From positions 1 through 40,020 of the forward strand of contig NZ_MCGB01000081.1 of assembly GCF_001699815.1 (NCBI RefSeq): a stretch of DNA of 40,020 nt, given 5' to 3'. The translations under genes were made by a program, and so were the position numbers. The notes under the pieces were generated by a model that saw nothing but the letters and a program-made list of their open reading frames with translations, was not told the DNA's origin and searched no databases. Positions 30,445 through 40,020 of the stretch are shown here, piece by piece. The first letter of the stretch is position 1. Each line of letters begins with the position of its first letter. This stretch comes from Ralstonia pickettii. GTDB lineage: Bacteria > Pseudomonadota > Gammaproteobacteria > Burkholderiales > Burkholderiaceae.

Positions 30445-31053
30445 ATGAGCCAAGTCCCTCATCACCAGGCGGCGCTGCTGACGCCGTCGTCCGTTCCCGC
30501 GTCCACCGAACTGGGCGATGTGTCGCGCTACCTGCGTGACCGTATCCGCACGGTGCCGGACTGGCCGCAGGCCGGGGTGATGTTTCGCGATATCACGCCG
30601 CTGCTGCAGGACCCGAAGAGCCTGCGCGTGCTGGTGGACGTGTTCGTCCATCGCTACATGGGGCAGGGGCTGAACCTGGTGGCGGGCATCGACGCGCGCG
30701 GATTCATCCTGGGCTCGATCGTGGCGTATGAGTTGAACCTTGGCTTCGTGCCGATCCGCAAGAAAGGCAAGCTGCCGTTCAACACGGTGGCCGAGGAGTA
30801 CATGCTCGAATACGGCAGCGCGACAGTGGAAATCCATGCCGATGCCTGCAAGCCCGGCGACCGCGTCCTGTTGATCGACGACCTGATCGCCACTGGCGGC
30901 ACCATGCTGGCCGACAAGCGTCTGCTCGAACGGCTGGGGGCGACGGTGGTGGAGGGCGCGGCGATTGTCGACCTGCCCGAACTGGGCGGCTCGCAACTGC
31001 TGATCGAGGGCGGCCTGCCGCTCTTCACGGTCTGCCGCTTTGACGGACACTGA
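30445..31053 (+). CDS. apt: Adenine phosphoribosyltransferase
   Basis: Salvages adenine with PRPP to AMP. The 202 residues include the PRPP-binding motif [13 protein letters not shown] at 141-153, the [10 protein letters not shown] segment at 81-90 and the RKKGKLP loop at 105-111. The first 22 residues are an extension compared with E. coli Apt. PRPP for this reaction would come from prs at 8085-9035. It is followed after 125 bases by a LysE-type exporter. Confidence 0.96.
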   Translation: MSQVPHHQAALLTPSSVPASTELGDVSRYLRDRIRTVPDWPQAGVMFRDITPLLQDPKSLRVLVDVFVHRYMGQGLNLVAGIDARGFILGSIVAYELNLGFVPIRKKGKLPFNTVAEEYMLEYGSATVEIHADACKPGDRVLLIDDLIATGGTMLADKRLLERLGATVVEGAAIVDLPELGGSQLLIEGGLPLFTVCRFDGH

Positions 31054-31178
31054 GCGGCTGTCTGCTGCCTTCGCGTGATGCGCTAGCCGCATACGCTCAT
31101 GTGACAAAAATATGACGACTTGCTGCTGCGCGCAGTAGCATGACCCCTTCCATTTCCGCGGCACCCTGGGAGACGTCG

Positions 31179-31796
31179 ATGCCTCACGTATGGCTGTTCC
31201 TGCTGACCTCGATTGCGATCACGGTGATGCCCGGGCCGGACAATTTGCAGGTGATTGCACGCGGCGCGAGCCAAGGCCGCAAGGCTGGGCTGACGGCGGC
31301 GGCGGGATTTGCGTCGGGCTGCCTGTTTCATACGACGCTGGCCGCACTCGGGCTGGCTGCGGTGCTGCAATCGTCGCCCGTGGCGTTCCAGGCGATCCGG
31401 TGGCTGGGCGCGGCGTATCTCATCTGGCTGGGCATCCAGGCGCTGCGCAGCAAGGGCGGCGGCCTGGGTCATGCTGGACCGCAGGCGGCCCCGGGCCTCT
31501 GGCAGGTGTATCGCCAGAGTGTCTTTGCGAATCTGCTCAATCCGAAGGTGACGCTGTTCTTCGTGGTGTTCCTGCCGCAGTTCGTCGATGCGCAGGCCGG
31601 CCATGCGGCGCTGCGAATGCTGCTGCTGGGCGGCGTGTTCATGGCGCAGACCATCGTGGTGTTCAGCGCGTACGGCTGGTGCGCGGCGGCGCTGGGCGGC
31701 TGGATGCGCCGTACGCCGCGCGCATCGCTGTGGCTCGATCGCTTGAGCGGTTGCATCTTCATCGGGTTGGGCTTGCGCGTGGCCCTGACCAAATAA
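31179..31796 (+). CDS. LysE/RhtB family amino-acid exporter
   Basis: A 205-residue inner-membrane protein with six hydrophobic segments. The family signature near the N-terminus is [24 protein letters not shown], and [21 protein letters not shown] lies near residue 118. It probably exports amino acids or homoserine lactone-like compounds; the substrate is unknown. The ATG at 31179 fits the family start better than the one at 31140. It ends at a bidirectional terminator shared with the convergent gene. Confidence 0.93.
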   Translation: MPHVWLFLLTSIAITVMPGPDNLQVIARGASQGRKAGLTAAAGFASGCLFHTTLAALGLAAVLQSSPVAFQAIRWLGAAYLIWLGIQALRSKGGGLGHAGPQAAPGLWQVYRQSVFANLLNPKVTLFFVVFLPQFVDAQAGHAALRMLLLGGVFMAQTIVVFSAYGWCAAALGGWMRRTPRASLWLDRLSGCIFIGLGLRVALTK

Positions 31797-31797
31797 G

Positions 31798-31824
31798 CAA
31801 ACGCCCGGATCCCCCGGGCGTTTG
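31798..31824. terminator. Bidirectional terminator between LysE-type and adenosine-kinase-type genes
   Basis: An 11-bp perfect stem (CAAACGCCCGG/CCGGGCGTTTG) with a 5-base loop, placed directly between the stops of two convergent genes. T-runs are short. Confidence 0.8.
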
Positions 31825-31826
31825 AC

Positions 31827-32312
31827 TTAGAGCTTGTAGCCGATCTGCCGCAGCAGGTCCTTGCGCCAAGCGATGTCGGCATCGGTTTCGACACCCAGCG
31901 GCGAGGCGCCGTCCACCACGCCGAGCACGCCGCGCCCCAGCTCCGTCTGCGCGACGATCACCTGCGTCGGATTGGCTGTGGCGCAGTAGATGCGGCACAC
32001 CTCCGGTACCGCGCGCACGGCAGCCAGCACATTGACGGGAAAGAACCCGTCACCCAGGAAGATCAAAAAGGTATGGCCCGCGCCAATGGCGAGCGCGTTG
32101 TCACGCGCGAGCTGAAGAGCGGTTTCGTCATTGCCTGACCAGCGCACGAGCCGCTTGCCCGATGCCTCGCAGAACGCAATGCCGAAGCGGATACCCGGCA
32201 CCGCGCCCACGAGCGCCTCGTGGAGGTCTTCCACGGTCTTGATGAAATGCGACTGGCCGAAGATGAAGTTGGTCGCCTCCGGCTTGACGATGGGCACCAC
32301 GGTGAGGTCCAT
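31827..32312 (-). CDS. Adenosine-specific kinase family protein (PF04008 type)
   Basis: A 161-residue protein matching the small family whose archaeal member (Pyrobaculum) was described as an adenosine-specific kinase. Recognisable blocks are NFIFGQSHFIKTVEDLHEAL at about 15-34, GIRFGIAFCEASGKRLVR at 40-57, and the C-terminal RIYCATANPTQVIVA plus GRGVLGVVDGASPLGVE segments. Whether the bacterial protein acts on adenosine is not established. It is downstream of uvrA on the same strand's far side of the terminator region and has no obvious partner. Length is normal for the family. Confidence 0.85.
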   Translation of the reverse strand: MDLTVVPIVKPEATNFIFGQSHFIKTVEDLHEALVGAVPGIRFGIAFCEASGKRLVRWSGNDETALQLARDNALAIGAGHTFLIFLGDGFFPVNVLAAVRAVPEVCRIYCATANPTQVIVAQTELGRGVLGVVDGASPLGVETDADIAWRKDLLRQIGYKL

Positions 32313-32395
32313 GGCGACGCTCCTGTGCGACGATGGGAACGCTCTTCATCGTAGGGCGCAGCGGCTTGATTGCAAGCGGCTGCGCCGGTGCCGCC

Positions 32396-35260
<2,865 letters not shown>

Positions 35261-35460
35261 GTGCGGCTGAGTGCAGCTGAATGCGGCGTCGGAGGGCGGA
35301 CCGCCTGCGGCAATCGGCGGGAGGGTGGAAAAGGGTAAGCCTGCTAATATACCGAACTTCGGTTTTGCCGGTATCTGCTCCCAGATGGGGCAATCCGTAA
35401 AACCGTCCAAGTGTCTTTGTCGCCGCTTTTCTTCGGTTGTTTTGCGGCGGTTTCCGCACC

Positions 35461-36666
35461 ATGTCCTCCGCTTCCGCATCCATGACTTCCGCTTCCGGCC
35501 GCATGAACGGCCTTGAGCTGCGCGCGGCCGCCTCGCTGGCCGGCATCTTCGCGCTGCGCATGTTGGGTTTGTTCATGATCATGCCGGTCTTCGCGGTGTT
35601 CGCGAAAACGCTGCCCGACGGCAACAACACCCAACTCGTCGCCTTTGCCATCGGCGTGTATGGCCTCACGCAGGCGGTGCTCTATATCCCGTACGGCTGG
35701 CTGTCGGATCGCTTCGGACGCAAGCCGGTCATCGTGACGGGGCTGGTGATCTTTGCGGTGGGCAGCCTGGTGGCGGCGTTTTCGCACAGCGTTGCGGGAA
35801 TCGCCGTGGGGCGGGCCATCCAGGGCGCGGGGGCGATCTCGTCGGCGGTGATCGCCTTCGTGGCCGACCTCACGCGCGAGGAGCATCGCACCAAGGCCAT
35901 GGCCATGATCGGGGGCAGCATCGGCCTGTCGTTTGCCGTGGCCATCGTGAGTGCGCCGGTCATCTTCCGCTGGGTCGGCATGCCCGGCATGTTCACGGCG
36001 ATTGGCGTGCTTGCCATCGTCGCCATCGGCGTGGTGCTGTGGGTCGTGCCCAACCCGCCGCGTCCGCCCGAACACGTGAAAGCACCGTTCCGCGAAGTTC
36101 TGCGCCATCCCGAGCTGCTGCGACTGAACTTTGGCGTGTTCGCCCTGCACGCCACGCAGACGGCGTTGTTCGTCGTGCTGCCGCACATGCTGGAAGCCGC
36201 CGGCCTGCCCGTCGATTCGCACTGGAAGATCTACCTGCCGGTGATGGGCGTGTCGTTTGTGCTGATGGTGCCTGCCATCATTGCGGCAGAAAAACGCGGC
36301 AAGATGAAAGCGGTGCTGCTGTCTGCCGTGGCGCTGGTGATGGTGGCGCAGCTGGCACTCGGCGAAGTGAATCCGACACTTGCCGCGCTGGCGATTGCGC
36401 TACTGGTCTACTTCCTCGGTTTCAACGTGCTGGAGGCGTCGCAGCCGTCGCTGGTGTCGAAGTACGCGCCGGGCGTGCGCAAGGGCGCGGCCATGGGCGT
36501 GTACAACACGACGCAGGCGCTGGGCCTGTTTGCGGGCGGCGCGGGCGGCGGCTGGATTCTGCTGCACGCAGGGCAGCACGCGGTATTCCTAACCTGCGCC
36601 GCGCTGGCTTTTGCCTGGCTTATAATTGCGAGCCCCATGCAGATGCCGGCGCTGCGCCGACACTGA
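35461..36666 (+). CDS. MFS transporter (YajR/drug-efflux type)
   Basis: A 401-residue inner-membrane protein with about 12 transmembrane segments. The MFS motif A between TM2 and TM3 is [12 protein letters not shown] (about 84-95), and the segment [17 protein letters not shown] is typical of the YajR group. It lacks the C-terminal YAM domain of E. coli YajR. The first 15-20 residues are Ser/Ala-rich. Substrate unknown. It lies between uvrA (divergent) and ssb (52 bases downstream), the same order as in related genera. Confidence 0.93.
   Translation: MSSASASMTSASGRMNGLELRAAASLAGIFALRMLGLFMIMPVFAVFAKTLPDGNNTQLVAFAIGVYGLTQAVLYIPYGWLSDRFGRKPVIVTGLVIFAVGSLVAAFSHSVAGIAVGRAIQGAGAISSAVIAFVADLTREEHRTKAMAMIGGSIGLSFAVAIVSAPVIFRWVGMPGMFTAIGVLAIVAIGVVLWVVPNPPRPPEHVKAPFREVLRHPELLRLNFGVFALHATQTALFVVLPHMLEAAGLPVDSHWKIYLPVMGVSFVLMVPAIIAAEKRGKMKAVLLSAVALVMVAQLALGEVNPTLAALAIALLVYFLGFNVLEASQPSLVSKYAPGVRKGAAMGVYNTTQALGLFAGGAGGGWILLHAGQHAVFLTCAALAFAWLIIASPMQMPALRRH
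36621..36626 (+). promoter_or_regulatory. Possible -10 element for ssb inside the MFS gene end
   Basis: A perfect TATAAT in GC-rich DNA, 92 bases before the ssb ATG. The -35 region is poor, so this is tentative. Confidence 0.35.
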
Positions 36667-36717
36667 AAACCCCGGGCCCAACGGCGGCATCACTTCAATT
36701 ACCTTCGGAAACTCATC

Positions 36718-37275
36718 ATGGCGTCCGTCAACAAAGTCATCATCGTCGGCAATCTCGGCGCCGATCCTGAAACGCGTTACATGCCCAGTGGCGATGCTGT
36801 CACCAACATTCGCGTGGCAACCACCGACCGCTACAAAGACAAGGCCAGCGGCGAAATGAAGGAAGCCACCGAGTGGCACCGCATCGCCTTCTTCGGCCGC
36901 CTGGCTGAAATTGCCGGTGAATACCTGAAGAAGGGTTCGTCGGTCTACATCGAAGGCCGGCTCAAGACCCGTCAATGGGAAAAGGACGGCCAGAAGCAAT
37001 ACAGCACGGAAATCGTCGCAGACCAAATGCAGATGCTCGGCGGCCGTGGTGGTGAGGGCGGTGGCAGCAGCGGTGGCGGTGGTGGTGGCTACTCGCGTGG
37101 CGGTGAAGGCGGCGGCGGTGGTTACGGCGGTGGCCGTAGCCAAGGTCAAAGCCAAGGCCAAGGCGGCGGCTACACGCGCGGCGGCGAAGGTGGCGGTGGC
37201 CAAGGCGGTGGCGCGCGTCGCCAGCCTGCAACGTCGAACGGTTTTGAGGATATGGACGACGATATTCCGTTCTGA
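36718..37275 (+). CDS. ssb: Single-stranded DNA-binding protein
   Basis: Coats single-stranded DNA in replication, repair and recombination. The 185 residues show an OB-fold at about 1-110 ([18 protein letters not shown] at the start). A Gly/Ser/Gln-rich disordered linker at about 110-172 contains a repeated [11 protein letters not shown] / [10 protein letters not shown] pattern. The acidic partner-binding tip is MDDDIPF. A good start is ATG 36718. A terminator follows, and the neighbouring sequence after it is accessory DNA. Confidence 0.98.
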   Translation: MASVNKVIIVGNLGADPETRYMPSGDAVTNIRVATTDRYKDKASGEMKEATEWHRIAFFGRLAEIAGEYLKKGSSVYIEGRLKTRQWEKDGQKQYSTEIVADQMQMLGGRGGEGGGSSGGGGGGYSRGGEGGGGGYGGGRSQGQSQGQGGGYTRGGEGGGGQGGGARRQPATSNGFEDMDDDIPF

Positions 37276-37305
37276 AGGGTACTTTTAGAACGGTGTAAAC
37301 AACGA

Positions 37306-37336
37306 GCCTGCAGCCCTTTGGGTTGCAGGCTTTTTT
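37306..37336 (+). terminator. Terminator after ssb
   Basis: An 11-bp stem (GCCTGCAGCCC/GGGTTGCAGGC, one G-T pair) with a 3-base loop and six T, 30 bases past the ssb stop. Confidence 0.9.
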
Positions 37337-37486
37337 GTTGTTTACGTTTTCCGGTGAATTTTCCTACGCTCATTAGAGCGTTCGCCTGGGAGCGGGTAAA
37401 CAATGCCCAACCCTTACGCCGTTAGAACTTTGAGGTGGTCCTCGGGGGTCTAGGCTCAACTACTACTTGAATGAAGTGGTGGGTAG

Positions 37487-37912
37487 ATGGCTGAGTTCAT
37501 CGCAAAGCGTGTCAGATTCCAGAATGGAGAGCACCACTCTGTTCTGACTAGACCCGGCGGCCTTCCGGTTCACGAAGCGGCCTTGTACCTCGCCAGACAC
37601 CGCAAGCGTGGCCTGGCAGCCAACAGTATTCATAGCGTTTGCCGGGTGTTGGCCTTTCTATATCGGGAACTGGCTCAAGCCAACATTGACTTGCTCGAGC
37701 GGATCCGTCCGGGGCAGTTTTTAACGGCACCCGAACTCAACCGGTTGGCCGAGGCCGCTCAGTACGGAGTCGATGATTCGGAGCATGCGGAAAAAGAGGG
37801 GCAACGTAGCCGAAAAGTCATCGACATCAAACGGATTCGCATGCGCCGCGGGCCGGCAGCCGTTGACGTGAAAGCAGTGAGTGAGGCCCGTCGCAGCGCT
37901 ACCGACCTCTGA
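37487..37912 (+). pseudogene. N-terminal fragment of a tyrosine recombinase (integrase remnant)
   Basis: A 141-residue open frame. Residues 1-125 look like the N-terminal arm and SAM-like core-binding domain of a site-specific integrase: VHEAALYLARHRKRGLAANS is followed by VCRVLAFLYRELAQANIDLL, then a Leu/Glu-rich helix region. No catalytic domain (R...HxxR...Y) follows; the frame stops at 37912 after EARRSATDL. The assignment is by recollection of family members and not verified. Codon use is less GC-biased than in ssb. A weak ribosome-binding sequence precedes the ATG. It is probably a non-functional remnant of an element that entered next to ssb. Confidence 0.55.
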
Positions 37913-37980
37913 GGGAAATGCCACAGCTTGGTTGCTTCCCGCCAAGCGAGCGCATCATTCGACCCAAACCTCCGATTGCC

Positions 37981-39033
37981 TCAACAGCAAGCAACAACGG
38001 CAAAGGGCTCGCGGCACACGAAGAATTTTTCTCCCGCACGTTTTGCCTGCCTCTTGGCAGCTGCCGCCTGAGTTGCAATGACACTCGTGTCTATGGCGGC
38101 GCCCGCCTGAACCGGTACAACGCCTGCCGCGATGGTCACAAAGTTGTAGAAGCGAAGATTGCCGTGACGGTCCTCACTCTGAATGCCGCCGGCTTTGATG
38201 TCAGCCGGTGTGTAGAGCCCTACTGCTGATGCATCAAACTGTGCCATCGCCGTGCGAATGCGCGCTTCCCAGTCGGGGCTCTGGAAGAGGATAAAGAAGT
38301 CATCCCCACCAATGTGGCCCAGAAAATCACTTTGTCGGTCGCAGGCTTCGGCGAGGGTTTCGGCGGCGAGCTTTATCATCTTGTCACCTTGCCAATAGCC
38401 ATACACATCGTTGAATGGCTTGAAGCTGTTAAGGTCACAGTAGCAGGCATGGAATGGCACGTCGCTTTCCAGGAGCCGATTCATGTGGATGTCGATTGGA
38501 ATATTGCCTGGCAAGAAGGTCAGTGGATTTGCGTATCTCGCCGCTTCGATGCGTGCTTCAGTCACTGCGCGAACCAGGTCCTCTCCGGTTGCCAATCCGA
38601 CGTACTGGCCTTGGTTGACGATGACCAGCCCTTCGGACAGATATCGCTGGTCGCCCAACTTCAACAGGCTCATCAACTGCTCCATCGTCGCACCTTGCTC
38701 GACGACGACCGGCGTCTGATTCGCAAATTCCATACAGGTCTTTCTGCCGTGCAGTTCCCGGCGATATGGGAAGGCATAGGCGTCGACAAATGCGTGCCGG
38801 CTAATCAGACCGACGGGGCGTCCATTCTCCACAACGGCAACCGCATGCAAGTTTGGATGCCGTGCAAAGAGACTCAGAACGTCATCATTTCGGGTGTTCG
38901 GTGAAACGCTGGGCGCGTTCAATAGCAGGCGGCTTGCTGAAAACGCACGTGGCGCATCTTGATTGGCATCCGGGGCAGGGGGCACGAAGTTGGTACGGAA
39001 TGCATCCTGAACCGGCCAAGTCAACTCCGGCAT
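37981..39033 (-). CDS. CBS-GGDEF protein, probably truncated at the N-terminus
   Basis: A 350-residue frame with two CBS-like units (about 45-160; HAVAVVENGRPVGLIS and EGLVIVNQGQYVGLATG). A GGDEF domain follows (about 165-330; NPLTFLPGN start, FNDVYGYWQGD). The active-site motif reads GGDDF at 242-246, one conservative change from GGDEF. The inhibitory I-site RxxD is kept at 233-236. Relatives are usually EAL-CBS-GGDEF proteins of about 600 residues. Upstream of the ATG the frame reads LGKPSE, like the end of an EAL domain, and then meets a stop inside the IS. So this is probably the back part of a broken c-di-GMP protein; whether it is still made is unknown. Confidence 0.78.
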   Translation of the reverse strand: MPELTWPVQDAFRTNFVPPAPDANQDAPRAFSASRLLLNAPSVSPNTRNDDVLSLFARHPNLHAVAVVENGRPVGLISRHAFVDAYAFPYRRELHGRKTCMEFANQTPVVVEQGATMEQLMSLLKLGDQRYLSEGLVIVNQGQYVGLATGEDLVRAVTEARIEAARYANPLTFLPGNIPIDIHMNRLLESDVPFHACYCDLNSFKPFNDVYGYWQGDKMIKLAAETLAEACDRQSDFLGHIGGDDFFILFQSPDWEARIRTAMAQFDASAVGLYTPADIKAGGIQSEDRHGNLRFYNFVTIAAGVVPVQAGAAIDTSVIATQAAAAKRQAKRAGEKFFVCREPFAVVACC

Positions 39034-39050
39034 CTCGCTCGGCTTTCCTA

Positions 39051-39068
39051 GAGCGTGTTATGCACTTT
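39051..39068 (+). repeat. Left terminal inverted repeat of the IS
   Basis: Eighteen bases that match the complement of 39890-39907 exactly. The repeat places an in-frame TAA (39058-39060, minus strand) just upstream of the CBS-GGDEF frame. Confidence 0.93.
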
Positions 39069-39093
39069 CCGTCGGTGCTGCAGTCGAAGCGTG

Positions 39094-39900
39094 ATGGAGA
39101 AACGCAGACCGTATCCGAGCGACGTGAGTGACGAAGAATGGAGCTTCGCGGCGCCGTATTTGACGTTGATGAACCAAGACGCGCCGCAGAGGCGATATGA
39201 ATTGCGAGAGCTGTTCAACGCGCTGCGTTGGCTGGCACGCGCGGGGGCCGCATGGCGCATGCTGCCGACGAACTTTCCGCCCTGGGAGGCTGTGTACCAG
39301 CAGACGCAACGCTGGCTGCGAGGGGGCTGTTTTGAGGCCATGGTTCAGGATTTGCGTTCGGTGCTGCGCGTGGCGCAAGGGCGGCAAGGTCAGCCGAGTG
39401 CAGTCATTCTCGACGGGCGTACGCTGCAATCGACGTGCGAGAGCGGTCCGCGCGCGGGTTACGACGGCTACAAGCGCAAACGGGGAAGCAAGGTGCATAT
39501 GGCCGTCGATACACTCGGGCATTTGCTGGCAGTTCATATCACGCCGGCCAATGAACAAGAGCGCGCGCAAGTTCAGGTGTTGGCACGAGAGGTTCAGCTT
39601 GTGACCGGGCAGACTGTAAAGCTTGCTTTTGCCGACCAGGGTTATACGGGCGAAGAACCAGCGCAAGCCGCGCGGGACGAAGGCATCGAATTGCAGGTCA
39701 TCAAACTGCCAGAGGCGAAGAAAGGCTTTGTCCTGCTGCCACGCCGATGGGTCGTCGAGCGCAGTTTCGGATGGCTCAATCGGTTTCGAAGACTCGCACG
39801 CGACTACGAGCGCTTGCCTGAAACACTCGCCGGCTTGCATTTCGTCGTCTTTGCCATGCTCATGCTCGTTCACGCCGCACCTGTCGTCCAAAGTGCATAA
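39094..39900 (+). CDS. IS5-family DDE transposase
   Basis: A 268-residue transposase. The N-terminal DUF4096-type part has YPSDVSDEEWSFAAPYL at about 5-21 and the AWRMLPTNFPPW motif. The catalytic triad is visible: D in VILDGRTLQ, D in FADQGYTG and E in WVVERSFGWLNRFRRLARDY, the Y-(2)-R-(3)-E-(6)-K/R pattern of IS4/IS5 enzymes. The ATG at 39094 was chosen over a GTG at 39055 inside the terminal repeat. The stop codon TAA (39898-39900) lies within the right repeat. No frameshift is needed, so it should be full length. Confidence 0.93.
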   Translation: MEKRRPYPSDVSDEEWSFAAPYLTLMNQDAPQRRYELRELFNALRWLARAGAAWRMLPTNFPPWEAVYQQTQRWLRGGCFEAMVQDLRSVLRVAQGRQGQPSAVILDGRTLQSTCESGPRAGYDGYKRKRGSKVHMAVDTLGHLLAVHITPANEQERAQVQVLAREVQLVTGQTVKLAFADQGYTGEEPAQAARDEGIELQVIKLPEAKKGFVLLPRRWVVERSFGWLNRFRRLARDYERLPETLAGLHFVVFAMLMLVHAAPVVQSA

Positions 39901-40020
39901 CACGCTCTAAGCGCCACCATGGCCAGCTCGGCGCTGTTCGGCAACCGCAGGAAACGCGCATCGTGATGCAGACCCAGTTCCAGGCTGTACATCTCGAAGA
40001 GCATCAATTGCGGGTCCGCT
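39870..40020 (-). pseudogene. Partial unknown coding frame cut by the IS and by the window edge
   Basis: On the minus strand from 40019 to 39910 an open frame reads ADPQLMLFEMYSLELGLHHD, then a segment with RFLRLPNSAELAMVAL, after which it enters the IS and stops at 39870-39872. The composition looks like real protein, but I do not recognise the family. It is not in frame with the CBS-GGDEF gene across the IS and does not look like the end of an EAL domain. Only 37 codons are visible outside the IS. Confidence 0.4.
39890..39907 (+). repeat. Right terminal inverted repeat of the IS
   Basis: Exact complement of the left 18-bp repeat; it contains the transposase stop codon. Confidence 0.93.

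Larger units (their letters stand above)
39049..39909 (+). mobile_element. IS5-family insertion sequence, 857 bp, complete
   Basis: The element spans 39051-39907 with perfect 18-bp terminal inverted repeats (GAGCGTGTTATGCACTTT). Both ends are flanked by TA (39049-39050 and 39908-39909), the short target duplication known for the IS427/IS1031 type of IS5 elements. It encodes one intact transposase and looks active. The two outside sequences do not rejoin to one reading frame. Confidence 0.92.

Noticed and set aside
35261-35460. LexA box between uvrA and the MFS gene
   Set aside because: I looked for a CTGT-N8-ACAG type site and found none convincing.
35261-35479. Upstream extension of uvrA by 73 codons
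   Set aside because: UvrA proteins begin at [13 protein letters not shown]-like sequence; the extension has no family match and overlaps the MFS gene.
39058-39903. Open frame of 281 codons antisense to the transposase
   Set aside because: The plus strand carries the DDE motifs; the antisense frame has no support.

Overview
The window reads as a stretch of beta-proteobacterial chromosome. The GC-rich codon use, the protein sequences and the gene order (M16 peptidase pair-rsmD-coaD, pth-rplY-prs-tRNA-Gln-ispE-lolB, hprK-ptsN-hpf-rpoN-lptBAC-kdsC-kdsD, uvrA-MFS-ssb) fit the genus Ralstonia. The species was not determined. Nearly all of positions 1-37340 is core genome; positions 37341-40020 look like accessory DNA.

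Layout. 1-5840: amtB (cut by the window edge), a catalytic/pseudo-catalytic pair of M16 peptidases, rsmD, coaD and a YfhL-type ferredoxin. 5874-12687: a minus-strand block with a DUF4124 protein, pth, rplY (Ctc form), prs, tRNA-Gln(TTG), ispE, lolB and a large TPR protein. 12789-17148: plus-strand mutM, a bacterial dynamin-like GTPase and mutY, so two 8-oxoguanine repair glycosylases flank a membrane-type GTPase. 17179-27013: minus-strand LON-domain protein, rapZ, a PsiF-repeat protein, hprK, ptsN, hpf, rpoN, lptB, lptA, lptC, kdsC and kdsD. 27324-31796: a Kef-type CPA2 antiporter, an RHH protein, a DJ-1/PfpI protein, apt and a LysE-type exporter. 31827-37275: an adenosine-specific kinase family protein, uvrA, an MFS transporter and ssb.

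How the genes work together. The kdsD-to-hprK run joins Kdo synthesis and LPS transport to sigma-54, ribosome hibernation and the nitrogen-type PTS, with rapZ close by. The pth-rplY-prs-tRNA-ispE-lolB run supplies translation, PRPP and isoprenoid functions plus outer-membrane lipoprotein insertion. uvrA, mutM, mutY and ssb are DNA-repair or replication genes spread over the window.

Accessory end. Just past the ssb terminator the sequence changes character. There is an N-terminal fragment of what looks like a tyrosine recombinase, then a CBS-GGDEF protein that appears to have lost an upstream domain, then a complete 857-bp IS5-family element with 18-bp perfect terminal repeats and TA flanks. 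The reading frames on the two sides of the IS do not join into one gene, which suggests an IS-associated deletion or rearrangement. I found no CRISPR array, prophage or clear new defence system. The most unusual items are the mutM/dynamin/mutY cluster, the altered cysteine spacing of MutY and the decayed island next to ssb.
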